64,000 bases of DNA, taken from contig JACGZH010000004.1 of assembly GCA_014706385.1 (NCBI GenBank), positions 992,001 to 1,056,000 of the forward strand, in the 5' to 3' direction. The position numbers and the translations under genes are program-made. Below the pieces are notes generated by a model that saw only the letters and a list, made by a program, of their open reading frames with translations, did no database searches and was not told the DNA's origin. Source of the stretch: Phaffia rhodozyma (taxonomy: Eukaryota > Basidiomycota > Tremellomycetes > Cystofilobasidiales > Mrakiaceae). Positions within the stretch are counted from its first letter, which is position 1, and the number at the start of each line of letters is the position of its first letter. Below are positions 46,821 to 58,404 of the stretch, piece after piece.

Positions 46821-47748
46821 TCAGCAGCGGCCCATCGGTTGTATTCTAAAACATCTTGCAGCGAGAGAACCAGACTTACATTCCCGCTCCTCTCCCTCCA
46901 AACCATCCCTGAACTCTCCGGCACCTGTACCAGAACCTAAACTAGCCTGAGCATGACTTGTGATTGATGCCGCGTGTTGAGCTTGGTCCTGGATTTCAGG
47001 TGCCCGGAACTTGAATGTTGTTAATAGTAGAGTCGATAAATAGGTTGCCTGAGGATCATCCAGACTGTCGGCCACCAAACACGAAAACAAAGTCAGTCAG
47101 CAAGAGCTTAGATGGCCTGAACGCATCTTGAGTGAGGAGAAAACATATGGGATACCCACATGCCTACGAGTCGCCTACCAAATCCATACCACATTCCAAG
47201 ACCACCTACCAAGTTCGAAAGCTTAACTGATCGTGATTCTGCGTTCAGGGCGTTCCGAACCCGATTAGAAAATGCCTGTGGGATATTGAACGTGACAAAA
47301 TCACTACAATCGGGACAATTGTTTAACTGACACATCATCAAGACCTTCGGGAAGAGATGGCAGAGAAGGAGAAGCAGAAGCGGAAGAACAAAGAACACAC
47401 TTAATAGCTAGTGTTTGGACCAGCCAGAAAGGTATCTCTGATTTAGCTAATTCTTTGATCTGTAGCGTCGGCCATATGGATAGTGAGCTCGAGTCATCTT
47501 GTGTAGGAAATGGCCGACGGTAAATCCATCAACGAAGACTCACGTCTGATTCATTTCCTCCATCAAGATAACCTAGTCCTTGTACATCTAGCTGGAAAGT
47601 ACATGGTAGTTTCTAAAAGTATCAGTTGAACCCAGAAAGAACCACCAGTTCAGTTTCATGACAAACAAATGCAGGTCAGACAGGAGAGAATTCTTACCTG
47701 GTTGTCAGCAATGATAGCATCTATGGACCAGTAGTCATCGTTGTCCAT
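46821..47748 (-). CDS. PSF3: GINS replication complex subunit Psf3
   Basis: Subunit of the GINS tetramer, part of the CMG replicative helicase. Start ATG 47748: MDNDDYWSIDAIIADNQ, then exon KLPCTFQLDVQGLGYLDGGN (about 47605-47545), IKELAKSEIPFWLVQTLAIK, VTFNIPQAFSNRVRNALNAE (about 47300), SVKLSNLVGGLGMWYGFGRR and SLDDPQATYLSTLLLTTFKF, RAPEIQDQAQH (about 47070-46960). All are Psf3 landmarks in order. The 3' end is uncertain. Read straight through, the frame stops at TGA 46821-46823; an intron of only 25 nt after EERE would instead give EYNRWAAADRAF and a stop at 46784. The frame is open upstream to 47874, but the ATG at 47748 fits the family. Confidence 0.87.
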
Positions 47749-48157
47749 CTCTCTTAAGATCGACTGAGAGTCGAAGCCTGGTCGAATGTGATGTGTACAG
47801 CAGTGAAGGTTGAGGACGAGGAGTTCATTTGTGAATTGTTCATCAAAAGACACGTACGAGACGCGACGCGTCATGACGCGTAATTTCAGAATACTCGAGG
47901 ATGACCCATAGCGAGAACGCAGGGCAGAAAGAGACTCGTAAAAACCTCAAGAACTTCCCAGACTTGACGTCACGTCGTTTCGATAATATCATGTATACAC
48001 ATATGCTTATAAATGAGTTCAATAGACTTTTACAGAGAACGGGAAGTCATACACTTTTCGGCCCAGTTTCCACCCGATTGACCAAATCGAACATGTTCAC
48101 TTTTGAGGAAATTTTTGAGAGAAACCAATCCGGAAGGATTTTCTGACGTTTTTTGTA
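47749..48157. other. Intergenic, PSF3 promoter and 3' flank of phosphatase
   Basis: 409 bp between two minus-strand genes. ACGCGTCATGACGCGT-like strings near 47868-47881 (GACGCGACGCGTCATGACGCGTAA) are striking: ACGCGT is the MCB element that controls replication genes through MBF in yeasts, and it lies about 120 bp upstream of the PSF3 start. Confidence 0.5.
47860..47882. promoter_or_regulatory. MCB-like ACGCG cluster upstream of PSF3
   Basis: The string GACGCGACGCGTCATGACGCGT carries three ACGCG/GACGCG cores. ACGCGT (MCB) is bound by MBF (Mbp1/Swi6) in ascomycete yeasts and drives G1/S transcription of replication genes. PSF3 is such a gene, so the match is functionally sensible. That this fungus uses the same factor is inference. 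Confidence 0.55.
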
Positions 48158-50518
48158 CTACATCACTGAACATGAGTATGAGAAATGTTTGTCGAAAGTT
48201 AATGAAGATGCACATGAATGGTTTGGTAAGATATGCTGGACTGACTTTACGAACGTCCGCAAGAAGATGTTATCATCTTTGGCGAAATTGGAAGGAGCAC
48301 CGCATGTTAAGCGCTCAAAGACAATCCTTGCTCCAAACGGAACGACGGATGAGACTATGAACGGAGATGGTACCGGTGGAGGACCCTTGGGTGGCAAGTT
48401 TTCTCCATCCTAGATCGACGGAGAATACATCGTTCGAGAAAGTTTAGAAGGATTAGCTTGCGCTGAATTGACTATAACTCAAATAGCATACACCTTACCT
48501 CTGGGTATCCGAGAGCAGCGAGGATGGAAACCATAGTATTGTCATGACTCATGTCTGGCAACAGAGAGACCTCCATTACATTCAGCTGTACGTTCTATGC
48601 TCTTGACAGAGATGAAACAGATAGCAGACCTATAAATATTCGTCGACCTCCGGGTGGTGCCAGAGAACTCATGTTGGATGCACCTCCTTGAACTACATCA
48701 CTAGTGTCAGTCAAGCGAGCTACAAGCTCATTCAGGTATGAGATCCCCTTGGTCTTTCCAAACGGTGATCCGTAAGAGTGACTGTAGTATTTGGAAAGGT
48801 CGTAGCTGCATATTGCGTGACAGATTCGATGTTAAATACGAATCAGGATGAGTGACTGAGATCAAGCTGGATGGTTAAAACTCACAAATACTCGTTACTT
48901 TTCCATTCATCCAAGGTGAACACATTACACCAAGGGCTGAGCCGCCCTTTTACCGGTCTCACACTATCAAACCCGCAGAGACTCATCAAGCTAATTGCTC
49001 CAGAGGTTATAAGTTAGAACCCAAGTAGACATGTGAGGAGTGGAAAGAATCAGGAGGAGAGAAGAGCTTACGCAAGAGTGTCAACAGGTGTCAGATTGGC
49101 TCCTGGGATTAATGAGTTGAGTCTAGAGGCAATTGGTAAACCTTTAGATTTGATCCATGCATTGGGTATGATGACTCCTGGGAGCTGTAAAACACACTCC
49201 GTAGAAGCCAACCAGAACAGAATTGCTACTTCAGATTTCAATCGCAAAATGGATAAGAAAGAGAAATATACTCACATCTATGCTATCGCTCTCTGAAGCG
49301 CAGGTAGATACCGAAAGTGAATTGTTCATTCCCTTGAGAGACGTCAAAAAGTAGGAATGAACTTTGCAACTGAGATTCTAAACGCAAAGAGACAAGAGAA
49401 ACTCACAGTTTCCTTCTCCATTACCAAATCTATTGAAGGAAGTCGAGTAGTGCCGTGATAGCCCTAGTGTATTAATAAAGAAAAGGCTCGTCTATTAGCA
49501 TATTCATTCATATACGAGCCAAACGATGTACAACGGACCTGGGAGAAATGTCGACCGCTTTCTGTTGTCCGTCTCGATCCGGACGAGCGTATGAACACTG
49601 AGTCCGCGATTTTACCAGCAAACACCTTATAACGGTTTCGATAGAACCTTCCGGCATCGTACGCCCTGAAGAACACAGACGAGCCGATGGTTGAGAGCAC
49701 AAATCAACAGAACAACATAAGCTTTTCATCCGATTGAGTTTGGGGCTGAGGGTTAAATTAACGCAGATGAGCGCACTCAGTTCTACCATAGGCAGTTAAA
49801 TCGCCCCATATTTCTCCTTCTTCAAGTTCAAGCTTGAAATTTTTGATAAACAAGAGTGTTTGATCTTGGATCGAACCGGAAGCAGCAACCACTTTATTTA
49901 AAGCTGCTTGGATCAAGGTATGTCCCTTTTCCGTAGGATCTGTCGCCCAGAAAGAAAGCATATTAGCTCAGTTTTAGCAGATGAGAAATACAAAGAGAGT
50001 TGTGCCCATACACCGTGACATGTGTCGTTGTAGCTACAAGAAGAATCCCCCAGAAATGTACAGCCCAACCTGAGCTGAGTGATAGAACAACAAGCCTTGA
50101 GCCGAGAAAGGAAGAAGGGACCTCACTATGGTTACCTGGGTTATTTCACATCCAGCGGGCACATAGTACTCAACATGCTTCATCATATATGGCGTGTAAG
50201 CGCCAGTCTAACATGAATCAGGCCGAGGCAGTTGGACCAATTCAAGAGATGAGATGCCGTTCGAAAGTGAAAGCTTGTGATGTTCAGGTCGATACGCACA
50301 TAGTTGAAAACTAGATCATCCTTCCAATCTACATGTTTCGCTTCCAAACTCCAGAACAGGGAAGGGCGAACAAAGATATATTCTGGAGAAAAGAACGTTA
50401 CATAAATCGATAGCACTAAGAGACCCGGAAGGAGAATTAGAGAACCTGGTGAGGGTATCTTCGTTAGCATCGTTAGTGAGAGCTCATCGTGGTCTTCTTT
50501 TGGATTAGTCGACTGCAT
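48158..50518 (-). CDS. Histidine acid phosphatase / phytase-like membrane protein
   Basis: Branch-2 histidine phosphatase family (phytases, acid phosphatases). Start ATG 50518; an N-terminal helix SLILLPGLLVLSIYVTFFSP suggests a signal anchor. Exons then encode TGAYTPYMMKHVEYYVPAGC and EITQ (about 50200-50137), an exon LQRHMSR (about 50032-50011) joining to YPTEKGHTLIQAALNKVVAA (from about 49969) and WGDLTAYGRTE|AYDAGRFYRN, joined by a GTGCGC donor. FIRSSGSRRTTESGRHFSQG (about 49610) comes next, then VPGVIIPNAWIKSKG, LMSLCGFDSVRPVKGRLSPW and CNVFTLDEW (about 48910). LLPDMSHDNTMVSILAALGY (about 48560) is the HD proton-donor region, and IVSSVVPFGARIVFERLTCG is near the end. The usual RHGxRxP reads RHMSRYP here. 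About ten introns. The last 45 residues are a less certain reading. Confidence 0.82.
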
Positions 50519-50891
50519 CAAGAAGAGATGATCTAACTGATGATTGGTCACGTGCTTTCTCTATTGCTTTTGACCGTTTGTCTGCTATAACTCATTCGAG
50601 GTGATTTTGGAGTGTCATATACATCGACAGGGACAAAACAAAATGCGATTCAGACGGGAGAAACAGAATGTGATGATGACGAAGATGGTAAAGAAGGAAG
50701 AGGGTAAAAAACAATGCAGTGTGTATGTGTGTATGTATGACATATAACATGATGGATGAGATGGTCGATTTTAGATGAGTTAAATAAAGTTATGCCAAGA
50801 ATAAGGAATACGATATGGCAGAAAGGGACGAAGGAAAGAAGAGAACAAGGCGAGAACGAAACTAGAAAAAAGGAAAGGAAGAAAAAAGACA
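50519..50891. other. Intergenic, phosphatase promoter and PCF11 3' flank
   Basis: 373 bp between two minus-strand genes. It includes TGTGTATGTGTGTATGTATG near 50720 and a purine-rich plus-strand block (50800-50890). No gene. Confidence 0.4.
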
Positions 50892-53800
50892 CTAGGTTTG
50901 TCCGGACATGACCACACTCGGCTTTTCGATTTCCTCCTCTAACCGAGGTTTCTTCAAGCTCCCCTCCTCAACTCCGTTCGAGTCAGATTTTGATCCGTCA
51001 TCTTGAATGGCTTGTCCTATTGAGGTTTCTAAAGCGTTACCCTCCAGCTTCCTCTTTCCCAAGATCCCACTGTCGGCATTTAATGCAACCAATTCAGGAG
51101 TCTGTATCGGGGAAGCTTCCGGCAAGGACTCAACAGATTGGTGACTTATTGGAATGGGTTCGGACAAAAGTTGGGTTCCTTGAATGGACACTGGCGGTTT
51201 GGCCTCTAACTTAGCAACAGATTCTGTCGAAGGAACAGAAAACACGTCGTTCCCTTGCGGCTCAGTTTTAACCGAGGACAGTCCTTGCGCCAAAAGTTTT
51301 GCCACGTTGGACAACGAAGTGGCTGGTTCGATGGGAGCCTCTGAAGTTGGTTCAGCTTTCTCCTGTTTGACGACTCTGTCGGCGATGGGTGACATCGGTG
51401 GAGGCGTCAATGAGGATAACCGGTTGGAAGAACCTAGATTACCGTTTGCGGTAGAGAGAAGCCGGGTAGTGAGTGCATTGGGGTGAATAGAGTCGTGTCG
51501 GCAGGTGGCGTGGAAGATCTGAGGATGAAGAGAAGGATACGATATCAGTCAAGCTGCAACTGTATCTAGGTATTGAGGTATTATCGTAGTGAGAGAAAGA
51601 TATACGAACCACTCCATCTTCTTCGACTGCATTGAACCAAAGCCACTCCTCCTCGTCTTCCGAAAACTCGCCCTTGAAGGCCTCTTTACAAATCGGACAA
51701 GGTCTCGACGCCACTTCCGGATTCGATGGCTGGACAACAAACTTCTTGAGTAGGGCTTGTCGAGCGGAGGCTGATAATCCACCTTGGGATGAGGCTTCCT
51801 GAGCTGATTTGGTGGGATGAGAGCCGGTAGGCGGGATCGAATCAGGCGAAGGTGAAAAGTCATTTACCCAATCCTATTTAGAATTCAGACCAAGTGTCAA
51901 TACACAGTCAGAACCCCGAACCAACATCAAAAGCAGAGTCAGCTCCTCCTCTCCAAATAAAGGTTGAAAACAGGAGGGCAAGAGAAGGAAATACAAACCT
52001 TGGCATCTACAAACCAAGCCCGGCTATTACCCCTACCTTCGCTTTCTCTTGTCCGCTTATTTTGTCTAAAGTGCCAATCGAGATGCAAATCTAGTTTGGC
52101 CTTACCCTTGGCTGTTGCCGGCGCTCGGAGTCCACACTGTCTACATTGCAGGGGGAGTTGAGCAGACAACAGGCTAGAAATCCTTGGAAGATCACTATTG
52201 AAAAATTATACCAACAGCCAATCTCAGATGTCGATCTTCGTTAAAGCTGCAATGAACAGTTTGATACATATCGGACATACGCTTTCAAGTTTAAGTTATC
52301 TAGCCTCACGTTCAACCCCAAAATCATCTTTTCGTACTCATCCGGCTCACTTTCCTTGTCCTCATTTTCCTCTTTTTGTTGTTCTACTTCCTCTACCGAT
52401 GGCACTTCGGACACGATCTCCTTTTTGGGTACCTGAGGAGAGTTGGATGCCTCTCTTGGCTTGAGAACGCTCGCCATCAAGCTCAATAGATCTGCACCTA
52501 GAGATGAAGGCGTGCCCGTTCTAGGGGCATTTCCTGAGGGTGGCAAGGGCGAGCGAGCTGTTGGTTGGAAAACCTGAGGCGACACAGCCGGAACAGACAA
52601 GGAAGGAACAGGAGCGGATGAAGGAGGGAGTGTGAAAGGTGTAGAATGGGATGGTGTTGGATAGGGAGGCGATGAAGCTAGTGTAGGAGGAGGCATTCCT
52701 ATCGGTATCTGACTCGGAATAGGCGTCGGAACAGCAACGGATGGTGAAGGGACAACAGGAGGGGGCGCGGAAGTGGAAGCGTCGATCTCTTGAAGTTGAG
52801 TCTCGATTGCTCGAAGGTCGGTTTCAGAGACATTGCTTGTCTCGACGAGCTGTTGAAGTTGCTTTAGGATATCAATATGACGACGGATGTTCTCGTCCAT
52901 AGGTGACAGCGCGGCCGCTCGGTATCGTCTGGTGAGAACCTGTTGTAACGTGGCTAGGAGAGCTTGTCGAGTGAGCACTGGAGGTGAGCCATACGTAGGG
53001 GTCATCTGAGCAGATGGTGCTTGTGGGGGATAGCTGTACTGAGTTTGATATGTGGTCTGCAAACATTGAACATAGTCCTTAGTTTATGGATTGACTTTCA
53101 AGGAAAGAAAGCCACGATTGACGAACCTGCTGATGCATTCTAGTCACATAGTCACGTCCCCAAATTCTCATCTCAATTTCTTCTTGGACTTCTATGCCAA
53201 ACACAGCCGACCCTCCGGGACCACCCGTTCGCCAGGTCCGAAGCATCTCCTCCATCCTGGATTTTGTGGATCCATCGACAGATGCATATGTGGACGCAAA
53301 GAGAGATGAAAGGTATCGCAGGAAGAGTGTAGCATAAGGCGTCGGAAAGTTTTTCGAGACGGAGTCCAAGAGAAAGAACGGAGGAAGCTTCTGATGCGGT
53401 GGAGCCTGAAGACAAAGATCGGACAAAAGAAAGCGGAGAAGAAGCCAAGAAGGGTTAAAAGTTAGAGTTAGTTGATAAACTCATTGTTTCGCTTCCTCGT
53501 TTTTGTATTTTCTCTCTTTCTCTTTCTCCTTATTGCGCGTTAGAATCCGACAGAAAGAGAAACAAGGAGAACAGAGATAGCCATGTATGTGGGCAAAACC
53601 GACGGTCGCTCGCTCGCTCTACACGCGCGTTTCTGACTGTGGCCAAGAGGAAGAGAAAAAAAGGTAGAGAAGAAGGGTCTTACCTCGTTAATTCTTTTGA
53701 CGAGCTCTTCGGCAATGACCATGGCGTTGGCAAAGTTAGCTTGTTGCTCGTAAGCCAACTGGGTGAGTTGGTTGATGATCGGACGAGAGTTGACTGTCAG

Positions 53801-54016
53801 AATGGCTAGATGGCTTCGGTAGAAGACTCGGAAAGCCTCCTGGGCCGACATCGGTGGCGGAGGTGGAGGGGCTTGATAGGCCCCGTAATAGGGTTGGCCA
53901 GCAGAAGGATAGGAAGGCTGCTGGTAGGTAGACTGAATTGACGATGAGGAGGGAGCAGGAGCAGCATATGAGGTAGACGGATATGAGGCAGGTTGACCGC
54001 CGTAATGAAAAGACAT
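50892..54016 (-). CDS. PCF11: mRNA 3'-end processing factor Pcf11
   Basis: Subunit of cleavage factor IA. Its CID binds the RNA polymerase II C-terminal domain and couples cleavage to termination. Start ATG 54016 (MSFHYGGQPASYPSTSYAA). A Pro/Tyr-rich lead is followed by the CID: EAFRVFYRSHLAILTVNSRP, IINQLTQLAYEQQANFANAM (about 53770), PPHQKLPPFFLLDSVSKNFP (about 53370) and GRDYVTRMHQQ. A Gln/Pro region includes RRYRAAALSPMDENIRRHID (about 52915). The C-terminal zinc-finger pair flanks the Clp1-binding region: LPLQCRQCGLR with LDLHLDWHFRQN (about 52150-52070), then RPCPICKEAFKGEFSEDEEE and FHATC (about 51700-51490), with LSASARQALLKKFVV between. The tail is acidic and Glu/Ser-rich and ends SVVMSGQT. 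Six or so introns. The domain order is complete. Confidence 0.92.
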
Positions 54017-54185
54017 GGCAAAGAAGAAGAAAAGGAGGACGGGAGTTTTTACTTTGTTTCTCTAACAAACTCTCTTTGATGTGTATAGGTTAAGCTTCGT
54101 TCACTCTCTCTCTCGACAGGCAGAGATAAACAAGAACGGAGATGAAGTAGACAGAGAAAGGTGAGTCTGAGCTTCCTTTGAGTAT

Positions 54186-54235
54186 GTATGTGTGTGTGTG
54201 TGTATGTGTATGTGTATATATATGTGTGTGTGCGT
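54186..54235 (+). repeat. TG/TATG microsatellite
   Basis: TATGTGTGTGTGTGTGTATGTGTATG followed by TATATATATG and TGTGTGTG, in the PCF11 5' leader/promoter. It is likely polymorphic. Confidence 0.85.
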
Positions 54236-54518
54236 GAGATGAGTATTTTATCCCCGGAAACGGAAAGATGTGACTTGGACGGGAGAACCAAGCAGGCAGC
54301 ACGTAAGAATATTTCCTTTCTGTTCTGTTTGATTGAATTCTCTCTCAAAAAGAAGGAGCAACAGGCAAAGAAGAAGAGGCCGCCACCAGTGAAGGAGAAG
54401 AAGGCAAAGAGTGGATGGATGGATCAAGGTGGATCTGTTGGCCGTTGGGGATCGATGGTGGGAGGTTAGAGCTGGAGGTGAACGCTGGCGGGAAAAACCT
54501 TTCGTTTGAGGGCTGGTT

Positions 54519-54538
54519 ACACGTGAAATCACGTGATT
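54519..54538. promoter_or_regulatory. Paired CACGTG sites in PCF11/IMA1 promoter
   Basis: Two CACGTG hexamers separated by AAAT(C)A-type spacer (ACACGTGAAATCACGTGA), about 150 bp upstream of IMA1. CACGTG is the core bound by bHLH factors such as Cbf1/Pho4. Its use here is inferred. Confidence 0.45.
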
Positions 54539-54685
54539 GTATGATTACATAAGCCGGCGTCATCAACTACAACAAACACATATACAACTGAGGAAAAACA
54601 CATACTCTCTCTTCTTTCTTATTCTTGTTCTTGTTCTAGATACGATCGCGTCTCGTTCGGACGCTCGTTCATACAGCCGCTTCAG

Positions 54686-57263
54686 ATGATATTCGGCAGG
54701 AGACAGACAGTGGAAGAGAACCAGGCTAGTTCGCTTCAATGCCATTTCTGCCTCCAGACCACCGTGTTTTCTTCTTCAGATCCGGTTCCACATCGGCCGA
54801 ATTCGGGTTCTTTGAAGGTCGATCAGTTTGCGCCTTCTACCAACTGCCATCAAGCAGGCTTCAAATGGAGATGTGACCGATGTGGGTGTTGGAACGGCTG
54901 GGACGATGTTTGTCCATGTTTTTTTACGCTTGAATCGATGCCCACTGTGTTATATTCATTGAAACTTGAGGGGACTTATGTTCCTCTTGTCATATTTTGC
55001 AGAGAGGAGAGACCTTGTCGTTTCATTCACAAATGCAAGACCCATCCCTCAATGCGGGTTCCTTTCAGAAAAGAGGTTAGCGTTGCGTTGTCTTCCTCAG
55101 CGTTGAGAATCGTTTTCTCTCACAGGCATGTTCGCTCAAATCTGTTTCTACAACAGCGACCTATCCGTCGACAACATTTCCACTCCCAACACTTTCCTCA
55201 AAGTCTCCGTTCTGCAGCTCGTGCACCACAAATCATATGATAGTCATCAACCTGCTCGCGAACTACCTACCTGAAGAGACCGATCCTGGCTATGAAGATC
55301 TCCTCAGCGCGCTTCCAGCGTACAGGAGGAGGCTGTACGAGAGGTATCCGCCGGTTTGTGAACGATGTGAGCCGATTGCAGAGGAAGAGATCAGAAAAGG
55401 CGATTACAGGTTCGAATCTTGGTCGCATCTTTGCATCTTTGCGTTTTGTATCATCAATCTGGACCCATTCGGACTGACTGATCAATGGTCGACGTTGTTT
55501 ACCTGTCATTGGTAAACTCTTCTCCAGGGCAAAGACCTCGGCGCTTAACGGGTTTCTCGTGAACACTTCAACAGTTCTTCCCTCAAGGATACACGGACCT
55601 GGTCCCTCCTCTTTAATCTCACCGGAGGTCCCAGCGTCATCCGAGTCAAATCAACCGAGGGGCCCTTCATTCGCTATCAAGGTGCTTTGGGAACTCAAAC
55701 GGATCCTCTGGTTATCTAGTGCGGGTGTAAACCTAGTCATTTCATCTGCTTGTATGTGATTTGGCGTTCTCTTTCGACCTCACTTTCCTTGTTCGATGCA
55801 AGCCCCGTCACCTGAATCTGTCTATATGTATTTGTGTACTTGGAAACGGGGGAAAAGCCATCTCATCGACAATCCGCCGTGTTGTCCATTCGATTGATAT
55901 CGTTCCGGTTAATTTTTCCTCGTCCGTAATCTCTGCCGGTGCGGTACTTTCGATTTTATGGATAGCATGGGATCCAACATGGAAAGGTCTTATCAAGGCC
56001 CGATCAATTGTCGGTCCGACAGGACTTACACCAGGTGGTCGTCTGAGAAGGAAAAGATGGGTCGTTAGTCCTCGTTCATTCATCCTTTCTTTTTGCGCTT
56101 AGTCAATCGTCGAAAGACAGAATAGTTTGAGGTTGACATTCTGGAATTTGACAGCAAACAATGCTAATACTGTACCCGATCCGGATCATCAGCGGGCTGA
56201 TCGTGGACCTCGGTTCGAGAGAGATCCGCGGAGTTTGTCCTACTGAGCGAGCGATTCAGATCGCGAAATGCTGGATGGGTCTCCATCTCGTTGTTGAACT
56301 TTTTGTTAGTCTTCGCTTCCTTAAAACCAGTTGCCTCTTTGATTCATGATTTAACTGATTCAGATCGGCTGCCGACTCATCCTTGCGCTGCAGGTTCTTT
56401 CATTCTACGTGTACATTGTCAACCTGCCCCTCGTCCGACTTCCCCGGCCTATCCATCTCACGCGGACGGAGCCTTCGTCTGGTTCTGTTCAAAAACTCCA
56501 GCGCCCCGATTCATTCGATCCTAACACCGGTGCCAAAGTCAGCAGTGACTATCAGATACGTTCGACGTCGGGACCGACTTACAGTAGTCCGTCTTCGGTC
56601 GACGTTTTCGGAAGACCTCATCATCCTCTTTTCGGTTCGGGCACTTTCCCTGCTTGGCCCGTTTCCGCTGCTTCTTTCGCTGGTCCTGGTTCCGGTTCAA
56701 ATGCCGGTGCTGGTCCCGCTCAGTTCTCTTCTTCTTACCAGGTCAACCGAGCGGGAGACATTGATGGAAGCCCGATGGACTGGCAACCTACGTTATCACC
56801 TTCTCAACCCGGTCAAGTAACAAACATGGATGTCGACAAAATCAAGAGCGATAGGAAAGATAAGATCAAGAAAAAGAGAGCAAAGACAGGAGCGCGTGGA
56901 TCAGTGTTCGCTATTAAGAAATCCGTGTTTGATCCTGCCCCTCCCGATAGTGGAGCTGTAGACGGTTCCGACAGAGAGGGTTCAGAGGAGGATGAAGAGG
57001 AAGAAGAAGAAGAGGACACGACCTGGCTAGGGTTCAACCGAGCTCCTAGGGTCTTTCCTCTATCCACTCGTCTAGAAAATCAAGGCGGGAACGGAATTGG
57101 GCCTGACGCGGCCGGTGGATTGGAGAGATTGTTTGAAGGCTGGTCGATTGGTGAAGAACATGTGCCGGTGGAAACGACAGGGAGTGGACTTGGTGACCGG
57201 TCGGACGGCCAACGACCTGAAGGTCTCGGTCGGTTGGTTAGATCATTCTTTGCGCGCGGGTAG
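54686..57263 (+). CDS. IMA1: Inner nuclear membrane protein Ima1 (Samp1/TMEM201)
   Basis: Integral protein of the inner nuclear membrane. Fission yeast Ima1 and animal Samp1/NET5 bind chromatin and LINC components. The N-terminus has the Ima1 zinc module: LQCHFCLQTTVF (CxxC) and GFKWRCDRCGCWNGWDD (CxxCxxxN; about 54865). Next exons give FCSSCTTNHMIVINLLANYL (about 55200), DLLSALPAYRRRLYERYPPV and CERCEPIAEEEIRKGDYR, a second Cys-rich block. Transmembrane segments follow from about 55690 to 56400 (LWELKRILWLS near 55690 starts the membrane part). The C-terminal cytosolic/nucleoplasmic tail contains KIKKKRAKTG, an acidic EDEEEEEEEDTTWLGFNRAP block and GGLERLFEGWSIG, resembling the family's terminal GLExLF motif. 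About seven introns. The stop is TAG 57261-57263. Confidence 0.85.
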
Positions 57264-57608
57264 ACTAGGAAATGTGCTGTGTATGTATATGTGCCGTGTG
57301 CAGATATCATGTGTATGAGAACCGATGTGAATATGCTAGCGTGTTCGCGGAACTAGAACCTGGCATCTGGCTCGCCTAGGATTTTTTTTTCTCAATACAT
57401 CCCACGCAGCAAAAGCCAAGACGTCACCGGTGATGCGGTCACCTACACGCACTCTTCATCCATAGTTGGAGTAAGTTTTCCTTAATTGGGTCGCCTGCTT
57501 CCATCATCTTCCTCATTCAATCCTCATCTCTTGCATCTCTTCTTGTCGTTTCTTGTTCTTTCCGTTTTCCATACCTTACTCTCCTTTCAAAAGTCAACTC
57601 GAATCATT
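57264..57608. other. Intergenic, IMA1 3' flank and promoter of small secreted protein
   Basis: 345 bp including a T9 tract at about 57383 and a pyrimidine-rich leader (57485-57600) just before the next ATG. No gene seen. Confidence 0.4.
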
Positions 57609-58404
57609 ATGCGATTTACCGCTGCCGCCGCTCTTCCTCTCCTCGCCGTCTTCGGTGGCCTTGCCTCGGCTTCTCCTGTGAACGAGATCCAAGGTAACTG
57701 GAAATATTTTGTCTCTTTGTCACTCTCCCTGTCCATTGCTCTTGCACTTCTCGACTGTATTTTTGTAGTTTACTCCTTGACTGACAGTCATCCGTTTTTG
57801 CTCTCTGAAAGGCCGAAAAATCGAGGAGCGAGTGGATCTTACCTCGCTCTTGGCCTCGGTCACCTCGGCTGCCGGAGGCGACCTCTCCAGTGTTCTCGCT
57901 TCAGTCACCGGGGATCTCTCGAGTGTTCTCGCGAGCGCTACCGGTCTCGCGAGCAGTGTCGCTGCGGAGGCAAGCAGTGTTGGGGCGAATCCAAGCAGTG
58001 CATTCGAGAGGTGGGTCATATTTCTTCCATCATCTGTGATATGTATGTTCAACACATGTCGAGCCTTTACTGACTGCTAAGGAATTCTCGTCTCTGGTAC
58101 CGTCATACCGACATCTAGCGCTCTCTCTTCGATCTCTGCTTCTGGTACGGCCGCTGTGTCTTCGGTTGCTAGTGCGGCGGCGAGCAAGACATCATCCGCC
58201 GGTGTGGTCGGCTCTGCCTCGTCTGCTGCGACTTCTAGAGCCAGTGCATTAGCTTCTTCCGCGGCTGCTGCCACTAATTCTGCCGCTGCTGCCGTCTCCT
58301 CTGTCGTCTCTGCAGGATCCAAGGCAACCGTTATGGGATCTGGAACTGGACTTGTCGTCTGTGTGGCTGCAGGACTCGTCGGTGCTATCGCTGTGTTGGC
58401 CTAG
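57609..58404 (+). CDS. Small Ser/Ala-rich secreted protein, probable GPI anchor
   Basis: Start ATG 57609: MRFTAAAALPLLAVFGGLAS is a signal peptide. Exon 2 (from about 57812, after CTGAAAG) reads GRKIEERVDLTSLLASVTSA and then several near-repeats of the type DLSSVLASVTG (57885-57950). The last exon is Ser/Ala-rich (SSAAAATNSAAAAVSSVVS) and ends with GTGLVVCVAAGLVGAIAVLA, a hydrophobic tail that looks like a GPI-attachment signal. The second intron starts at GTGGGT (about 58012). Its acceptor could be CATCTAG (about 58117), which keeps the frame as AFE|SALSSIS. Likely a cell-wall or surface glycoprotein with heavy O-glycosylation; no enzymatic domain is visible. Confidence 0.7.

Larger units (their letters stand above)
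54017..54685. promoter_or_regulatory. Divergent promoter region PCF11/IMA1
   Basis: 669 bp between the two start codons. It holds a TG/TA microsatellite (54186-54235) and CACGTGAAATCACGTGAT at about 54520-54537, two CACGTG E-box-like sites 6 bp apart. No coding frame is supported. Confidence 0.5.

Noticed and set aside
55400..55425. Second tRNA T-arm-like string (GGTTCGAATC)
   Set aside because: It is inside the IMA1 gene with no acceptor or anticodon stem around it.
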